Below, in pieces: positions 8,943-18,515 of a stretch of DNA of 64,000 bases (its first letter is position 1; each line of letters starts with the position of its first letter). A model generated the notes under the pieces. It saw only the letters and a program-made list of their open reading frames with translations, did no database searches and was not told the DNA's origin. The DNA comes from Bacilli bacterium (GTDB lineage: Bacteria; Bacillota_I; Bacilli_A; RF39; UBA660): NCBI GenBank assembly GCA_017528315.1, contig JAFXOW010000003.1, forward strand, positions 31,222-95,221, read 5' to 3'. The position numbers and the translations under genes are program-made.

Positions 8943-10226
8943 CTACCTCACTTCTAATTCAATTATAACATCTTTCTTTAAATTTAATAGACAATTGACA
9001 TTAATAATAATTAAGATAGCAACTAATATATCACATGTATTCCAAATAAAATCAGGACTTATAATCGAAGCAAGACAAAGAAGGAAACAAGTAAATATTT
9101 TTAACAATGTAATTACTTTATTTGATATATTCTTAAAAAGAAATTTTAAATTACTTTCAACATAGTAGTATCCTGAAATAATAGTTGAAAAGGAAAATGC
9201 TATTAAACAAAAATATAAAACAATATTTCCAAATGTTCCTAAATGATATACTAGAGCATTTAAAGTAATCTCTATACCATTTACTAAGGTATAATTATTG
9301 GGATTATAATTACTAGTTAAAATTATTAAAGCAGTTGATAAACATATAACAAAAGTTGTAAAATAACATCCTATTACTCCAACTAATCCTTGATTAATTG
9401 GCTTATCCAAGTTACTTGATCCTGATGCTATAGCACTGGTACCAGTTCCAACTTCACTGGCAAATATTCCTCTTTCAATACCAATTATAATAGATGATAA
9501 AATTCCGTATTTAAGTGAAGTTGTATTAAAAGCTTCATGAATAATATTACTTAAGATACCTGGCATTAAATTAATGTTTTTTACTATTATCAACATAGCA
9601 ACTAATAAATATATTATTCCCATAAGTGGGACAAAAATTGAAGAAAACCTAGCAATTCCTTTTAAACCTTTTCTGATAATTAAAAAAGATAAAATTCCAA
9701 TTATAATTCCAATTAAAATACTAGGAACATTATAAAGAAAGGTTATAGATTTAGCAATCGTATTTGATTGAATAGTTAAAAAGCCAAAAAGATAAGCTAG
9801 TATTACAATAATAGAATATAAAATTGCTATTTTTTTATAACCTAATCCTTTTTTTATATAATAAGCTGGTCCTCCAATATAACTATTATTATTTTTTTCT
9901 CTATACATTAAAGCTAAAGCATTTTCTACAATTGAATTAGGTGCAATTATTAAACAAGATAATAAAATCCAAAAAATAGTACCTACTCCGCCTTTAAAAA
10001 TAGCTAAAGCAATTCCAGCTAAAGATCCTACTCCAATACAACCTCCAAGTGATACACTTAAAGATTCAAAGGGAGAAATACCTAATTTATTATTATCACT
10101 TTTTAAACTTTTAAGCATTTTTTTAAAATTCAAATGAAGAAATTTTAGTTTAAAAGCAAAATAAATACCTGATAAAACTAATAAAATTGTTGCTATACTC
10201 CATAAAAAATTATTAATTATTTCCAT
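8943..10226 (-). CDS. AGCS-family alanine/glycine:cation symporter
   Basis: 427 residues with about ten to eleven membrane helices and AGCS (sodium:alanine symporter) signatures: SVSLGGCIGVGSLAG, GGVGTIFWILLSC, GGPAYYIKKGLG and GIERGIFASEVGTGTSAIASG. The family imports small neutral amino acids with Na+ or H+. It is somewhat short for the family (usually 440-500) but both ends look intact. It is the first gene of an operon with ung, a pairing that looks positional rather than functional. Confidence 0.9.
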   Translation of the reverse strand: MEIINNFLWSIATILLVLSGIYFAFKLKFLHLNFKKMLKSLKSDNNKLGISPFESLSVSLGGCIGVGSLAGIALAIFKGGVGTIFWILLSCLIIAPNSIVENALALMYREKNNNSYIGGPAYYIKKGLGYKKIAILYSIIVILAYLFGFLTIQSNTIAKSITFLYNVPSILIGIIIGILSFLIIRKGLKGIARFSSIFVPLMGIIYLLVAMLIIVKNINLMPGILSNIIHEAFNTTSLKYGILSSIIIGIERGIFASEVGTGTSAIASGSSNLDKPINQGLVGVIGCYFTTFVICLSTALIILTSNYNPNNYTLVNGIEITLNALVYHLGTFGNIVLYFCLIAFSFSTIISGYYYVESNLKFLFKNISNKVITLLKIFTCFLLCLASIISPDFIWNTCDILVAILIIINVNCLLNLKKDVIIELEVR

Positions 10227-10248
10227 ATTATTTCCTCTACTTTAATTA

Positions 10249-10277
10249 TATATTATCAAATTTTAAAAAATTGTCAA
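10249..10277 (-). promoter_or_regulatory. Candidate promoter of AGCS-ung
   Basis: Consensus TTGACA (10277-10272), 17-base spacer, AATATA (10254-10249). A better -10, TATAAT at 10250-10245, has a 21-base spacer. Confidence 0.4.
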
Positions 10278-10322
10278 AATGAAATTAAAATATTAGAAAA
10301 ATAAAATAAATTTTAAAATACG

Positions 10323-10331
10323 TGTTATAAT
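10323..10331 (+). promoter_or_regulatory. Extended -10 promoter for the ATP-grasp ligase
   Basis: TGTTATAAT at 10323-10331, with GGAGG following just before the ATG at 10360. No good -35. Confidence 0.5.
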
Positions 10332-10359
10332 AAATTTGAATAAATGATGGAGGTAGTTT

Positions 10360-11589
10360 ATGAAGTATGAATTTATTCCAATATTACTAGCAAGTGATAT
10401 TAATGTTTATAGTATGGCTAGAGCTTTTCATGAGGAATATAATATTAAATCAATAGTCTTAGCAAGACTAACATCAGGAGTTATAAATCATTCTAAGATA
10501 ATTGATTTTAGAAAAGTTGATAATTTAGATGAAACTGATGTTTTTTTAAAAACTTTAAATAATTTATATGAAGAACTAAAACCACAGAATAAAAAATTAA
10601 TATTAATTGGGTGTGCTGATCACTATGTCCGTTTAATTGTAAATAATAAAGATAAATTACAAGATAAATTTATCATGCCTTATACAGATATAGATACTTT
10701 AAATAATATTGTCTTAAAGGAAACTTTTTATGAATTATGTGATAAAAATAATATTGATCATCCTAAAACTTTTGTTTATAAAAAAGGAGATAGTTTAGAT
10801 TTTAAATTAGATTTTTCTTATCCTGTTATCTTAAAACCAAGTGATTCGGTAGCTTATTTTAAAGCATCATTTACTGGTCAATACAAAGTTTATACAATTC
10901 ATACAAAAGAAGAACTTGATAACACCTTAAAAAAAATATATGATGCTGGTTATACGGGTAATATGATTATTCAAGATAAAATACCAGGTAATGATAATAG
11001 TATGTATGATTTACATGTATTTTGCTCTAAAAATAAAAAAGTAGAATATATGAATTTAGGAAATGTTTTACTTGAAGAACATACTCCTAAAGGACTTGGT
11101 TCTAATGCTGCAACTATTACGGTTTATAATGAAGAATTAATGTTAAAAATCAAAGATTTATTAGAAAGTATTGGCTATCAAGGATGGTGTGACTGCGACC
11201 TTAAATATGATGAACGGGATGGTAAAATTAAAATCTTTGAAATAAATATTCGTCAAGGAAGAAGTCATTATCGTAATACAGGAAGTGGTTATAATGTTGC
11301 TAAATATATCGTTGATTCTTTTGTAAATGGTATTGAAAAAGACTTAATATTAGTAAAAGAACCTTATTTTTGGCATGTTATACCTAAAAAAATAGTTATC
11401 GATTATGTTGAAGATAAAGAAAAAGTTAAACTTGTTAAAAAATTAATAAAAGAAGGAAAAGTATGTCATTCTTTATTTTATAAAAGAGATATGAGCATAT
11501 TAAGACTTAAATATTTAATACTTAGAAACTTAAATCAATTTCGAAAATATAAAAAATATTACCATATCGATGGACAAATAGAAGATTAG
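10360..11589 (+). CDS. ATP-grasp carboxylate-amine ligase, D-aspartate ligase-like
   Basis: 409-residue soluble protein with an N-terminal PurT/ligase-like domain (IPILLASDINVYSMARAFHE), a central ATP-grasp fold (YPVILKPSDSVAY, MIIQDKIPGNDNSMYDLHVF, LGSNAATITV), and the metal-binding end WCDCDLKYDERDGKIKIFEINIRQ cut by short gaps in the pattern. Such standalone ATP-grasp proteins include the Enterococcus D-Asp ligase that adds D-aspartate to the Lys of peptidoglycan precursors. Given FemABX and M15 genes nearby, a wall role is plausible but the amino acid substrate is not shown. Monocistronic, with its own promoter and terminator. Confidence 0.75.
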   Translation: MKYEFIPILLASDINVYSMARAFHEEYNIKSIVLARLTSGVINHSKIIDFRKVDNLDETDVFLKTLNNLYEELKPQNKKLILIGCADHYVRLIVNNKDKLQDKFIMPYTDIDTLNNIVLKETFYELCDKNNIDHPKTFVYKKGDSLDFKLDFSYPVILKPSDSVAYFKASFTGQYKVYTIHTKEELDNTLKKIYDAGYTGNMIIQDKIPGNDNSMYDLHVFCSKNKKVEYMNLGNVLLEEHTPKGLGSNAATITVYNEELMLKIKDLLESIGYQGWCDCDLKYDERDGKIKIFEINIRQGRSHYRNTGSGYNVAKYIVDSFVNGIEKDLILVKEPYFWHVIPKKIVIDYVEDKEKVKLVKKLIKEGKVCHSLFYKRDMSILRLKYLILRNLNQFRKYKKYYHIDGQIED

Positions 11590-11606
11590 GTCTTCTATTT
11601 TTTTTA
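11576..11606 (+). terminator. Terminator after the ATP-grasp ligase
   Basis: Stem AAATAGAAGA / TCTTCTATTT with a TTAGG loop (11576-11600), followed by TTTTT. The stop codon lies within the loop region. Confidence 0.85.
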
Positions 11607-11612
11607 TAATTA

Positions 11613-11621
11613 TGATATAAT
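11613..11621 (+). promoter_or_regulatory. Extended -10 promoter for the M23 hydrolase
   Basis: TGATATAAT at 11613-11621; GAGG follows at 11639-11642, eight bases before the ATG. Confidence 0.5.
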
Positions 11622-11647
11622 TAACTAAAGAAAAGTATGAGGTCTAT

Positions 11648-12853
11648 ATGAAAATTAAAAAATTATATATATTACTAGCAGTTATAAGTTTATTTTTAAT
11701 AACACCAAATGCTAATGCTAAAACCTTAAGAGATTTAAAAAATGAACTTGCTGCTTTAAAGCAAAAGAAAGCAAATAATGAAAGCCAAAAAAAATTAACG
11801 GAACAAGAAAGAAATACAATTAATAATAATATTAAAGCCACAAGCAATAAGATAACCGAAAGTGAAAATACTATTAAACAATTAACTGAAGAAATAAATG
11901 ATTTAAATGATAAAATTAAAGAAAAAGAATTAGAGATTAAAGAAATTATTCACTTTCTACAAGTATCTAATGGAGAAAATGCTTATCTTGAATATATATT
12001 TGGTTCTAAGGATATTACCGATTTTATTTATAGAAGTGCAGTATCTGGTCAACTAGTATCATATAACGATAAATTAATGGATGAATATAATGATACTATT
12101 GTTAAAAACAAAGAAAAGCAAGTTAATCTAAAAAATGAAATTGAAAGCTTAGGAGCAAAACAAAAAGAATTAGAAGTTCAATTTGAAAAATTAGGTAGTG
12201 AAATAAAAAATATATCTGAAATTAGTATGTCAATTGATGAAGAAATATCTGCTCAAGAAAAAGCTGTTTATCATTATGAAAAAGAATTAAAGTGTGAACT
12301 TGATGAAGATATCAATAGTTGTGGTAAGATTCCTTTTTCTGGTAAATTCATAAGACCTGTTACTAATGGACGTATTACTAGCAATTATGGATCACGTTGT
12401 TATTGGAATCAAACTCAAGGAAGAAATGTTTGTACTTATCATTATGGTATAGATATTTCTGGAGGCGATACCAAAATATATGCTGCTGCACCTGGAACAG
12501 TTGCTTCAATTCAATGGTATCAAAGTTGTGGTGGAACTAAAATATTTGTTCACCATAATGTTAATGGAACTTATTATACAACTGGATATTATCATTTAAA
12601 AACTGTTAATGTTAAAGTTGGAGATTATGTTGATCAAAATACAGTAATTGCTACAATGGGTGGTGATTCTTCAACTTGGAGTTATGATAAATGTACAACT
12701 GGTCAACACTTACACTTTGCTGTTGCAACAGGTTTATATTTAAGAGATTATACCTATTGGTCTCAATTTGAAGCACATAATCTAAATCCGGTTAGTGTTG
12801 TTAACTTCCCAGCTTATGGTGTATGGTTTGCAAACAGAGTTACTAAATACTAG
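11648..12853 (+). CDS. Secreted coiled-coil M23 peptidase (EnvC/PcsB-like murein hydrolase)
   Basis: 401 residues. A signal peptide covers residues 1-24 and ends in NANA. Residues 25 to about 210 form a long coiled coil rich in Lys, Glu and Asn. A C-terminal M23 domain follows, with GRITSNYGSRC, HYGIDISGG (zinc His and Asp) and the HLHF motif. The arrangement matches CwlO/PcsB/EnvC-type proteins, which are commonly controlled by FtsEX; ftsE and ftsX occur at 36.8-38.4 kb, so this is a candidate FtsX-regulated hydrolase (inference). The first zinc-site half is well conserved, suggesting real catalytic activity rather than a mere activator. Several cysteines in the catalytic domain could form disulfides. 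Confidence 0.85.
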   Translation: MKIKKLYILLAVISLFLITPNANAKTLRDLKNELAALKQKKANNESQKKLTEQERNTINNNIKATSNKITESENTIKQLTEEINDLNDKIKEKELEIKEIIHFLQVSNGENAYLEYIFGSKDITDFIYRSAVSGQLVSYNDKLMDEYNDTIVKNKEKQVNLKNEIESLGAKQKELEVQFEKLGSEIKNISEISMSIDEEISAQEKAVYHYEKELKCELDEDINSCGKIPFSGKFIRPVTNGRITSNYGSRCYWNQTQGRNVCTYHYGIDISGGDTKIYAAAPGTVASIQWYQSCGGTKIFVHHNVNGTYYTTGYYHLKTVNVKVGDYVDQNTVIATMGGDSSTWSYDKCTTGQHLHFAVATGLYLRDYTYWSQFEAHNLNPVSVVNFPAYGVWFANRVTKY

Positions 12854-12867
12854 TAACTCTGTTTTAT
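12835..12867 (+). terminator. Terminator after the M23 hydrolase
   Basis: Stem CAGAGTTACTA / TAGTAACTCTG (12835-12861) followed by TTTTAT. It includes the stop codon. Confidence 0.75.
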
Positions 12868-12869
12868 AT

Positions 12870-12893
12870 AAAAAAAATATCATTTATGATATT
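12870..12893 (-). terminator. Terminator after rlmH
   Basis: Stem AATATCAT / ATGATATT (12876-12893), read on the minus strand into a run of T (A-run at 12870-12876). It overlaps the rlmH stop codon. Confidence 0.75.
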
Positions 12894-13332
12894 CTTCGTT
12901 ATTTAAAATTTTAAAACTTCTATATATTTGTTCTAATAATATTACTCTAAATAGTTGATGAGGAAATGTTAGTTTAGAAAAAGAAATTCTTTCACTAACT
13001 ATTTTTTTTATATCATCATGTACACCATATGAACCACCTATAATAAAATTAATATTGGAATTCACTTGTCTTATTTTATCAATATTATAAGCAAATTCTA
13101 TACTATTTAACTCATGTCCATTTAAATCTAGTAATATATTATAATCAGTTATTTTTATGTTTTTTAAAATACTATCTCTTTCAACTTCTAAAGTCTTTTT
13201 CAAATCATAATCTACATCTATAAGTTCTACTATATCTAACTTAGTATATTTATTAAGTCTTTTAGTATATTCATCTATAGCATCTCTTAAATATTGCTCT
13301 TTTATTTTTCCAACACAAATTATTTTTATCAT
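12880..13332 (-). CDS. rlmH: 23S rRNA m3-pseudouridine-1915 methyltransferase RlmH
   Basis: 150 residues, close to the usual SPOUT-family RlmH length of about 155-160. N-terminal MIKIICVGKIKEQYLRDAIDEY, knot motif FIIGGSYGV, and the conserved end SKLTFPHQLFRVILLEQIYR followed by the C-terminal YHK. It methylates pseudouridine 1915 in helix 69 of 23S rRNA. It overlaps the MBL-fold gene by four bases and is the last gene of the rplI-dnaB operon. Confidence 0.95.
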   Translation of the reverse strand: MIKIICVGKIKEQYLRDAIDEYTKRLNKYTKLDIVELIDVDYDLKKTLEVERDSILKNIKITDYNILLDLNGHELNSIEFAYNIDKIRQVNSNINFIIGGSYGVHDDIKKIVSERISFSKLTFPHQLFRVILLEQIYRSFKILNNEEYHK

Positions 13333-14078
13333 ATACGTACCACCATATCTTCATTTTGTCTTGCTGCTTTAACTTCTACTCTATTATCTATCAAATCACT
13401 TACCGTTTTAATTGCTAAATCTTCTAAATTATTGGTTTCACTTAAATGTGCTAAAATTATTTGTTTGGTATTATCACCAATTAATTCATTTAAATATTTA
13501 CCAGTCATTTCATTTGATAAGTGTCCCGTATCCGATATTACTCTTTGTTTTAAAATATAAGGATAAGGACCATCCATTAACATTTTTGGGTCATGATTAC
13601 TTTCTATTATATATATATTTTTATTTTTCATATAAGAAAGATTCTTTTTACTAATATAACCAGTATCCGTCATATAAAGAAGCGAAGTTGTATCTTCTAT
13701 TACAAAACCAACTGGATAAAGAGCATCATGAGAAGTATGTAAAAATCTAATTTTTAAATCATCTATTTGAAACTGTTCTTCATCAATAGTTATAATATAA
13801 TCTTTATCAATTGCTTTATTGATGGCTTTATACATTTCAATTGGAATATAAACATTTTTTTTAGAATGTTTTACAACTGAAGCAAGTCCTGCAATATGAT
13901 CCTTATGTTCATGAGTTATTAAAATAAAATCTATATCTTTAAATGTATAACCATGATTTTCTAAAATCATTTTAGTCTTAGGATAAGAAAATCCTACATC
14001 AATTAAAATTTTTTTTGTATCTGTTAAAAGTAATGTCGAATTTCCTTTTGATCCACTTCCCAGAATTATTGCTTCCAT
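13329..14078 (-). CDS. MBL-fold metallohydrolase, WalJ/YycJ-like
   Basis: 249 residues with a metallo-beta-lactamase fold: ILGSGSKGNSTLLL at the N-terminus, the metal-binding HEHKDHIAG near residue 55, TDTGYIS and NHDPKMLM later, and a final histidine in LAHLSETNN. The pattern fits the YycJ/WalJ exonuclease family, which often lies near rlmH in Bacillota; that synteny holds here. It probably acts in DNA metabolism or cell-wall/replication coordination. It overlaps both neighbours by one to four bases. Confidence 0.88.
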   Translation of the reverse strand: MEAIILGSGSKGNSTLLLTDTKKILIDVGFSYPKTKMILENHGYTFKDIDFILITHEHKDHIAGLASVVKHSKKNVYIPIEMYKAINKAIDKDYIITIDEEQFQIDDLKIRFLHTSHDALYPVGFVIEDTTSLLYMTDTGYISKKNLSYMKNKNIYIIESNHDPKMLMDGPYPYILKQRVISDTGHLSNEMTGKYLNELIGDNTKQIILAHLSETNNLEDLAIKTVSDLIDNRVEVKAARQNEDMVVRI

Positions 14079-15607
14079 TAGTAGAACAATAATGGATTTA
14101 TCGCTTCTCCACCATTATATGGAGCACCTCTCCATATTTCAAAGTGTAAATGTGTACCATAGCAATTACCACTACAACCCATGTCTCCTATTGTTTGTCC
14201 CATTACTACATAATCACCTTTTTTAACATAAGGTGAAATTGTAACCATATGAGCATATCTTGAATAATAACCATTTTGATGATCAATTTGCACGTAATTT
14301 CCTGATAAGCCATTATAGCCAATATCAACAACTACTCCTGGTTTAGCTGCATATATTGGTGAACCATAACCAGTTCCGGATATATCAACACCACTATGAA
14401 GTCGTCCCCAACGCCATCCAAATTGACTAGAAATAATATACGGAATATTGGTTGGCCAACCCCAATTACCAGCCGAAACTATAGTTGGTTGTTTTCCACC
14501 TTTTACAATTATTTCATTTACAACTGGTTTTAACTCCTCAGTACTTGAAATTAAAGCCGTCACTATCTCACCATTTACTTCCTTAATCTTTTGAGTAATA
14601 CGATTTACTCCATTACTTCCAGCTGTTCTAGTTGCTTGGTATCCTACTAATTGACTATTATCATAGATGTATTCTGTTTTATAAGCAACCGTTTGATCTT
14701 CAACCTTATGAATTTCTTTTACTGTTTGAAAAACTGGATCAAGTATTCCAACTGTTAATTTTTGACCAGCATAAAGAAGGGCATTACTACTTTTTAAATT
14801 AGCATTAGCAATTAAAACTTCATTAACATTCATTTTATTAGCTTCAGCAACGCTTACTAACGTATCTCCATCTTGAACAGTATAAGTAGACATATTTTGA
14901 TTTTTACCAAATAATAAATATTCTGTTAAATCATTTTCATTAGTATATATTTTTTCATTAACAGGAAGAAAGCTCTCAGTATAAGTAATCTTAGCATCAA
15001 TATATAAATTTTCTAATGATTCTCCTGTATCAATTATACTTTTTTGAACTTCATTTTCATAATCAGTAAATTCATCTTCAGATACAAATGATAAAACGAC
15101 TTTTTTAGCAGCATTAGCAAATATTTCTTTATCTAAAATATTTATATACGTTTTCTTTTCCTTATTGTTTTTTTCTTCTTCCGTCTCTCCTTCACTTTCG
15201 TAATCGGTTGCATTAGTTTTATCAATTAATACTTTGTAACCTTTAATCGTAAATGGTTCTTTTTCATTCATTATATTATAAATACTTTCAATTGATGTAA
15301 TATTTTCTTCATAAGTAATATCCTTTTCAACATTTATATCATTTGGAATATATACATTATCAACCTTATACTTATCCATTAATTCCTTTTGCATATGATT
15401 AATATAATTATATAATTCCTTATCTGATTGAATTAAACCAATGCTTTCTCCTTTTAGATATACTCTATATGCTTCAATTGGTACTTTTGACTTACTTAAA
15501 ACATCACTACTACTAAAAAATGTAATTCCAACACTTAAAATTAAAGATATAACAATACCTATTATTAAAGTATTATTATTTTTTTTATTATTTATATTAT
15601 TATCCAA
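14078..15607 (-). CDS. Membrane-anchored LysM-G5-M23 peptidoglycan endopeptidase
   Basis: About 509 residues. One N-terminal membrane helix (around residues 12-32), a long spacer, a LysM domain (STYTVQDGDTLVSVAEANKM, near residues 230-275), a G5-like domain (about 280-365), and a C-terminal M23 domain with SSQFGWRWGRLHSGVDISG and THLHFEIWRG. It would bind and cut peptidoglycan outside the membrane. The start is uncertain: TTG at 15607 has GGAG upstream at good spacing, while the longer frame starts at a GTG at 15628 that overlaps dnaB more. Both overlap the end of dnaB, showing tight coupling. Confidence 0.85.
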   Translation of the reverse strand: MDNNINNKKNNNTLIIGIVISLILSVGITFFSSSDVLSKSKVPIEAYRVYLKGESIGLIQSDKELYNYINHMQKELMDKYKVDNVYIPNDINVEKDITYEENITSIESIYNIMNEKEPFTIKGYKVLIDKTNATDYESEGETEEEKNNKEKKTYINILDKEIFANAAKKVVLSFVSEDEFTDYENEVQKSIIDTGESLENLYIDAKITYTESFLPVNEKIYTNENDLTEYLLFGKNQNMSTYTVQDGDTLVSVAEANKMNVNEVLIANANLKSSNALLYAGQKLTVGILDPVFQTVKEIHKVEDQTVAYKTEYIYDNSQLVGYQATRTAGSNGVNRITQKIKEVNGEIVTALISSTEELKPVVNEIIVKGGKQPTIVSAGNWGWPTNIPYIISSQFGWRWGRLHSGVDISGTGYGSPIYAAKPGVVVDIGYNGLSGNYVQIDHQNGYYSRYAHMVTISPYVKKGDYVVMGQTIGDMGCSGNCYGTHLHFEIWRGAPYNGGEAINPLLFY

Positions 15608-16967
15608 CCTCTTCACTCCTTTCAACACTTATATTTGCTTCAGCTGTAAAGTTTAAAAATGTACTCATATCTCTCTTAAATAACAAATTAATTGTTCCGG
15701 TTGAACCATTTCTATGCTTTCCAATAATAAGTTCACTAACACTGGTATTATTATCAGTTCTAGCAGACTTATTATAATAATCATCACGATATAAAAAAGC
15801 AACAATATCGGCATCTTGTTCAATTGAACCAGATTCACGTAAATCACTCATTAAAGGTCTCTTATCCTCTCTTGCTTCAACTGAACGTGATAATTGACAA
15901 AGAGCAATAACGGGAATTTCTAATTCCATAGCAAGCATTTTTAATGATCTAGAAATATCTGAAACTTCTTGTTGACGATTAGCACCATAATTTTTTCCAC
16001 CAGATACTAATTGTAAATAGTCAATTATAACTAAATCTAAACCACTTGAAGAGCTTTTTAAACGACGACATTTAGAACGAATTTCTCCAATGGTTATACC
16101 TGGTGTATCATCGATAAAAAGATTAGTATCTTCAAGTTGACTTAAAGCCTCATTAAATTTAACATAATCATTGTTGTTAAACTTACCACTCATAAATTTA
16201 TAGCCTTCAATTTGACCAAGGCTTGATAACATACGATTAGCAAGTTGTTCGGCACCCATTTCTAAGTTAAATATAGCAACAGACTTTTTTGATGATATAG
16301 CAACATTAGTTGCCAAATTTAAAGCAAAAGCTGTTTTTCCCATTGCAGGACGTGCTCCAATTATAATTAATTGATTCTCGTGAAGTCCCGAAGTTATTTT
16401 ATCAAAATCACTCCATCCAGTAGCAATACCAGTAATATCACCTTTAGTTTCTGCTAATGTTTGTAAATTTCTTTGAACACTATTAACAACATCTTTAATC
16501 GTTCTAAACTCCGTTGAACGTCTATCTTTAACAATACTTAATATTTTTCTTTCAGCTTCATCAAGAGTTTCTGATACATCTTTATCAGTTTCATATCCCA
16601 TTTGATTAACTTCATTTGACACTTCAATTAAACGTCTAAGTAGACTATCATCATTAACAATTTTTAAATAATAATTAATATTAGCAGCGGTTGACTCGGT
16701 ATTTAATACTTCAGTTAGATAAATTACCCCACCTATTTCCTCAAGATAACCTTTATTTTTAAGTTCATTAGTAATTGTTGTCATATCTATAGGAATATTT
16801 GCATCATATAAACTTTTTAAACAAATATAGATTTTTTTATTATTATCATAGTAAAATGAACTTTCAGAAAGCGTTTCAAAAGCCAAATCCTGAGCACTTT
16901 TAGATAAGAATATTGCACTTAAAACCGCTTTTTCAGCTTCAATACTATTAGGTACACTTCTTAACAT
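15600..16967 (-). CDS. dnaB: Replicative DNA helicase DnaB
   Basis: 455 residues, full length. The N-terminal domain begins PNSIEAEKAVLSAIF; the RecA-like domain has Walker A GARPAMGKTAF near residue 208, Walker B LVIIDYLQLVSGG, and the DnaB-specific SDLRESGSIEQDADIVAFLY with arginine-finger region. It unwinds the replication fork. The gene follows rplI by three bases, the common Bacillota order rplI-dnaB. No intein. Confidence 0.97.
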   Translation of the reverse strand: MLRSVPNSIEAEKAVLSAIFLSKSAQDLAFETLSESSFYYDNNKKIYICLKSLYDANIPIDMTTITNELKNKGYLEEIGGVIYLTEVLNTESTAANINYYLKIVNDDSLLRRLIEVSNEVNQMGYETDKDVSETLDEAERKILSIVKDRRSTEFRTIKDVVNSVQRNLQTLAETKGDITGIATGWSDFDKITSGLHENQLIIIGARPAMGKTAFALNLATNVAISSKKSVAIFNLEMGAEQLANRMLSSLGQIEGYKFMSGKFNNNDYVKFNEALSQLEDTNLFIDDTPGITIGEIRSKCRRLKSSSSGLDLVIIDYLQLVSGGKNYGANRQQEVSDISRSLKMLAMELEIPVIALCQLSRSVEAREDKRPLMSDLRESGSIEQDADIVAFLYRDDYYNKSARTDNNTSVSELIIGKHRNGSTGTINLLFKRDMSTFLNFTAEANISVERSEEVG

Positions 16968-16970
16968 AAA

Positions 16971-17405
16971 TTACTCCTCTGTATGAACTTTTAAATTACA
17001 TACTATGTCTTTATATAAAGTTACTTTAATAATATGCATACCAAGTGAATTAATTAATTGATTTTCTATTTGTTTTTTATCAATATTATATCCAAGTTTT
17101 AAAAGTTCTTCTTTTATTTGTTTTGTACTAATGCTTCCAAACATTTTACCATTGGTTGTTTTTACTTTAAATTTTAAGGTAATATTTTCTAATTTTTTCT
17201 TTAATTCTTCTGCATCTTTTCTATTTTCTAAATCTATTTCTTTATCTTTTTCTTTTTGTTTATTTAATTTATTTAGGCTTCCTTCTGTTTTCTTAATAGC
17301 TAATCCCTTCTTAATTAAAAAATTCATTCCATAGCCATCACTTACTTCTTTTATTTCCCCTTTTTTTCCTTGACCTTTAACATCTTTTAAAAATATAACT
17401 TGCAT
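16971..17405 (-). CDS. rplI: 50S ribosomal protein bL9
   Basis: 144 residues with the bL9 signature [21 protein letters not shown] and [12 protein letters not shown], a long connecting helix, and a C-terminal domain containing [11 protein letters not shown]. It binds 23S rRNA domain V. It has its own extended -10 promoter and heads the transcript rplI-dnaB-M23-MBL-rlmH. The gdpP gene that often precedes rplI is absent. Confidence 0.97.
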   Translation of the reverse strand: MQVIFLKDVKGQGKKGEIKEVSDGYGMNFLIKKGLAIKKTEGSLNKLNKQKEKDKEIDLENRKDAEELKKKLENITLKFKVKTTNGKMFGSISTKQIKEELLKLGYNIDKKQIENQLINSLGMHIIKVTLYKDIVCNLKVHTEE

Positions 17406-17437
17406 AGTACCCTCCTTGTAAATAAATATATATAAGT

Positions 17438-17446
17438 ATTATATCA
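17438..17446 (-). promoter_or_regulatory. Extended -10 promoter for the rplI-dnaB operon
   Basis: Minus-strand TGATATAAT (17446-17438), followed by AAGGAGGG before the rplI ATG. It lies just past the rpsR terminator. Confidence 0.55.
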
Positions 17447-17448
17447 TT

Positions 17449-17485
17449 AAATAAAAAAAATAGGAATATAAAATTCTTATTCCTA
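17449..17485 (-). terminator. Terminator after rpsF-ssb-rpsR
   Basis: Stem TAGGAATA / TATTCCTA (17461-17468 with 17478-17485), read on the minus strand into eight or more T. Confidence 0.85.
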
Positions 17486-17704
17486 CTTATTTGTAAATGG
17501 AAGTAATGCTATAGCACGAGCTTTTTTAATTTGAGTAGCAATATATCTTTGATGTTTAGCACATGCACCAGTTACACGACGAGGTAATATTTTACCTTTA
17601 TCATTTATATATTTTTTTAAGATTTCAACATCTTTATAGTTAATATCTTTACCAGTTGTACACATATAACATACTTTTTTCTTTTTTCTATAAAATTCTG
17701 CCAT
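17483..17704 (-). CDS. rpsR: 30S ribosomal protein bS18
   Basis: 73 residues with the S18 core KVCYMCTTGK, INYKDVEILKKYI, ILPRRVTGACAKHQR. Cys12, Cys15, Cys49 and His52 form a likely zinc site, so this is the zinc-containing (C+) form; no second paralogue is seen here. Third gene of the rpsF-ssb-rpsR operon, 12 bases after ssb. Confidence 0.97.
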   Translation of the reverse strand: MAEFYRKKKKVCYMCTTGKDINYKDVEILKKYINDKGKILPRRVTGACAKHQRYIATQIKKARAIALLPFTNK

Positions 17705-17716
17705 TTTATCCTCCTT

Positions 17717-18220
17717 CTAGAAAGGTAAATCGCTGTCATCTATTTCAATTTTATCTCCAAAATCCTTAAATGGATCTGATTCATCACTACTATTTGTATT
17801 ATTTGTAGTATCAGAGAAATCATAAGGAGTAAGATTTGATTGACTATCTGATGTTTGATTATTAAAATTAGATGAAGAATCATTTTCTAAAGCTTGTCTA
17901 CTTCCTTTAGAATCTAAAAATTGAAATTCATCGATTACAACATCAGTTGTATAAATTCTCTTACCATCTTTATCATCATATGATCCGGTTTGAATTCTAC
18001 CACTAACAGCAATTTGACTTCCTTTTGTTAAATATTTTTTCATTGTTTCAGCACGATTACCAAAAGCAACAATATTAATAAAATCTGCTTCACGCTCTCC
18101 GTTTTGATTAGTAAATTGTCTATCAACAGCAATGGATGAACGCATAACAGCATTATTACTTGCTCCATATCTTAAATCTGGATCTCTGGTTAATCTTCCT
18201 ACTAAAAATACTTTATTCAT
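17717..18220 (-). CDS. ssb: Single-stranded DNA-binding protein
   Basis: 167 residues. OB-fold MNKVFLVGRLTRDPDLRYG, then FINIVAFGNRAE and GSQIAVSGRIQTGSYDDKDG; a low-complexity Asn/Ser linker; and the conserved acidic tip DDSDLPF that recruits repair and replication proteins. Placed between rpsF and rpsR as in most Bacillota. Confidence 0.97.
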   Translation of the reverse strand: MNKVFLVGRLTRDPDLRYGASNNAVMRSSIAVDRQFTNQNGEREADFINIVAFGNRAETMKKYLTKGSQIAVSGRIQTGSYDDKDGKRIYTTDVVIDEFQFLDSKGSRQALENDSSSNFNNQTSDSQSNLTPYDFSDTTNNTNSSDESDPFKDFGDKIEIDDSDLPF

Positions 18221-18230
18221 TTTTACTCCT

Positions 18231-18515
18231 TTAATCTACTTTAACTACGATATGTCTAATTATATCTTCGTTAATGTTTGCAATTCTATCAAACTCTTTA
18301 ACTGCAGCAGGTTCTGCTTCTACAGTAATTAAGAAGTAGCTACCATTTTTAAATCCTTGTACTTCGTAAGCAAGTTCACGTCTTCCCATATTCTTTTCAG
18401 AAACGATTTTAGCTTTTTGCTCACTAAGCATTTTTTTAATGCCTTCTACAACATTTTTAGTTGCTTCCTCTTCTAGAGTTGGTTTAATTACAAACATAAG
18501 TTCATAATTACGCAT
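18231..18515 (-). CDS. rpsF: 30S ribosomal protein bS6
   Basis: 94 residues. MRNYELMFVIKPTLEEE at the start, NMGRRELAYEVQGFKNGSYF in the middle and EDIIRHIVVKVD at the end. It pairs with S18 on the 30S platform. First gene of the operon, preceded by AAAAGGAGGTG. Confidence 0.97.
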   Translation of the reverse strand: MRNYELMFVIKPTLEEEATKNVVEGIKKMLSEQKAKIVSEKNMGRRELAYEVQGFKNGSYFLITVEAEPAAVKEFDRIANINEDIIRHIVVKVD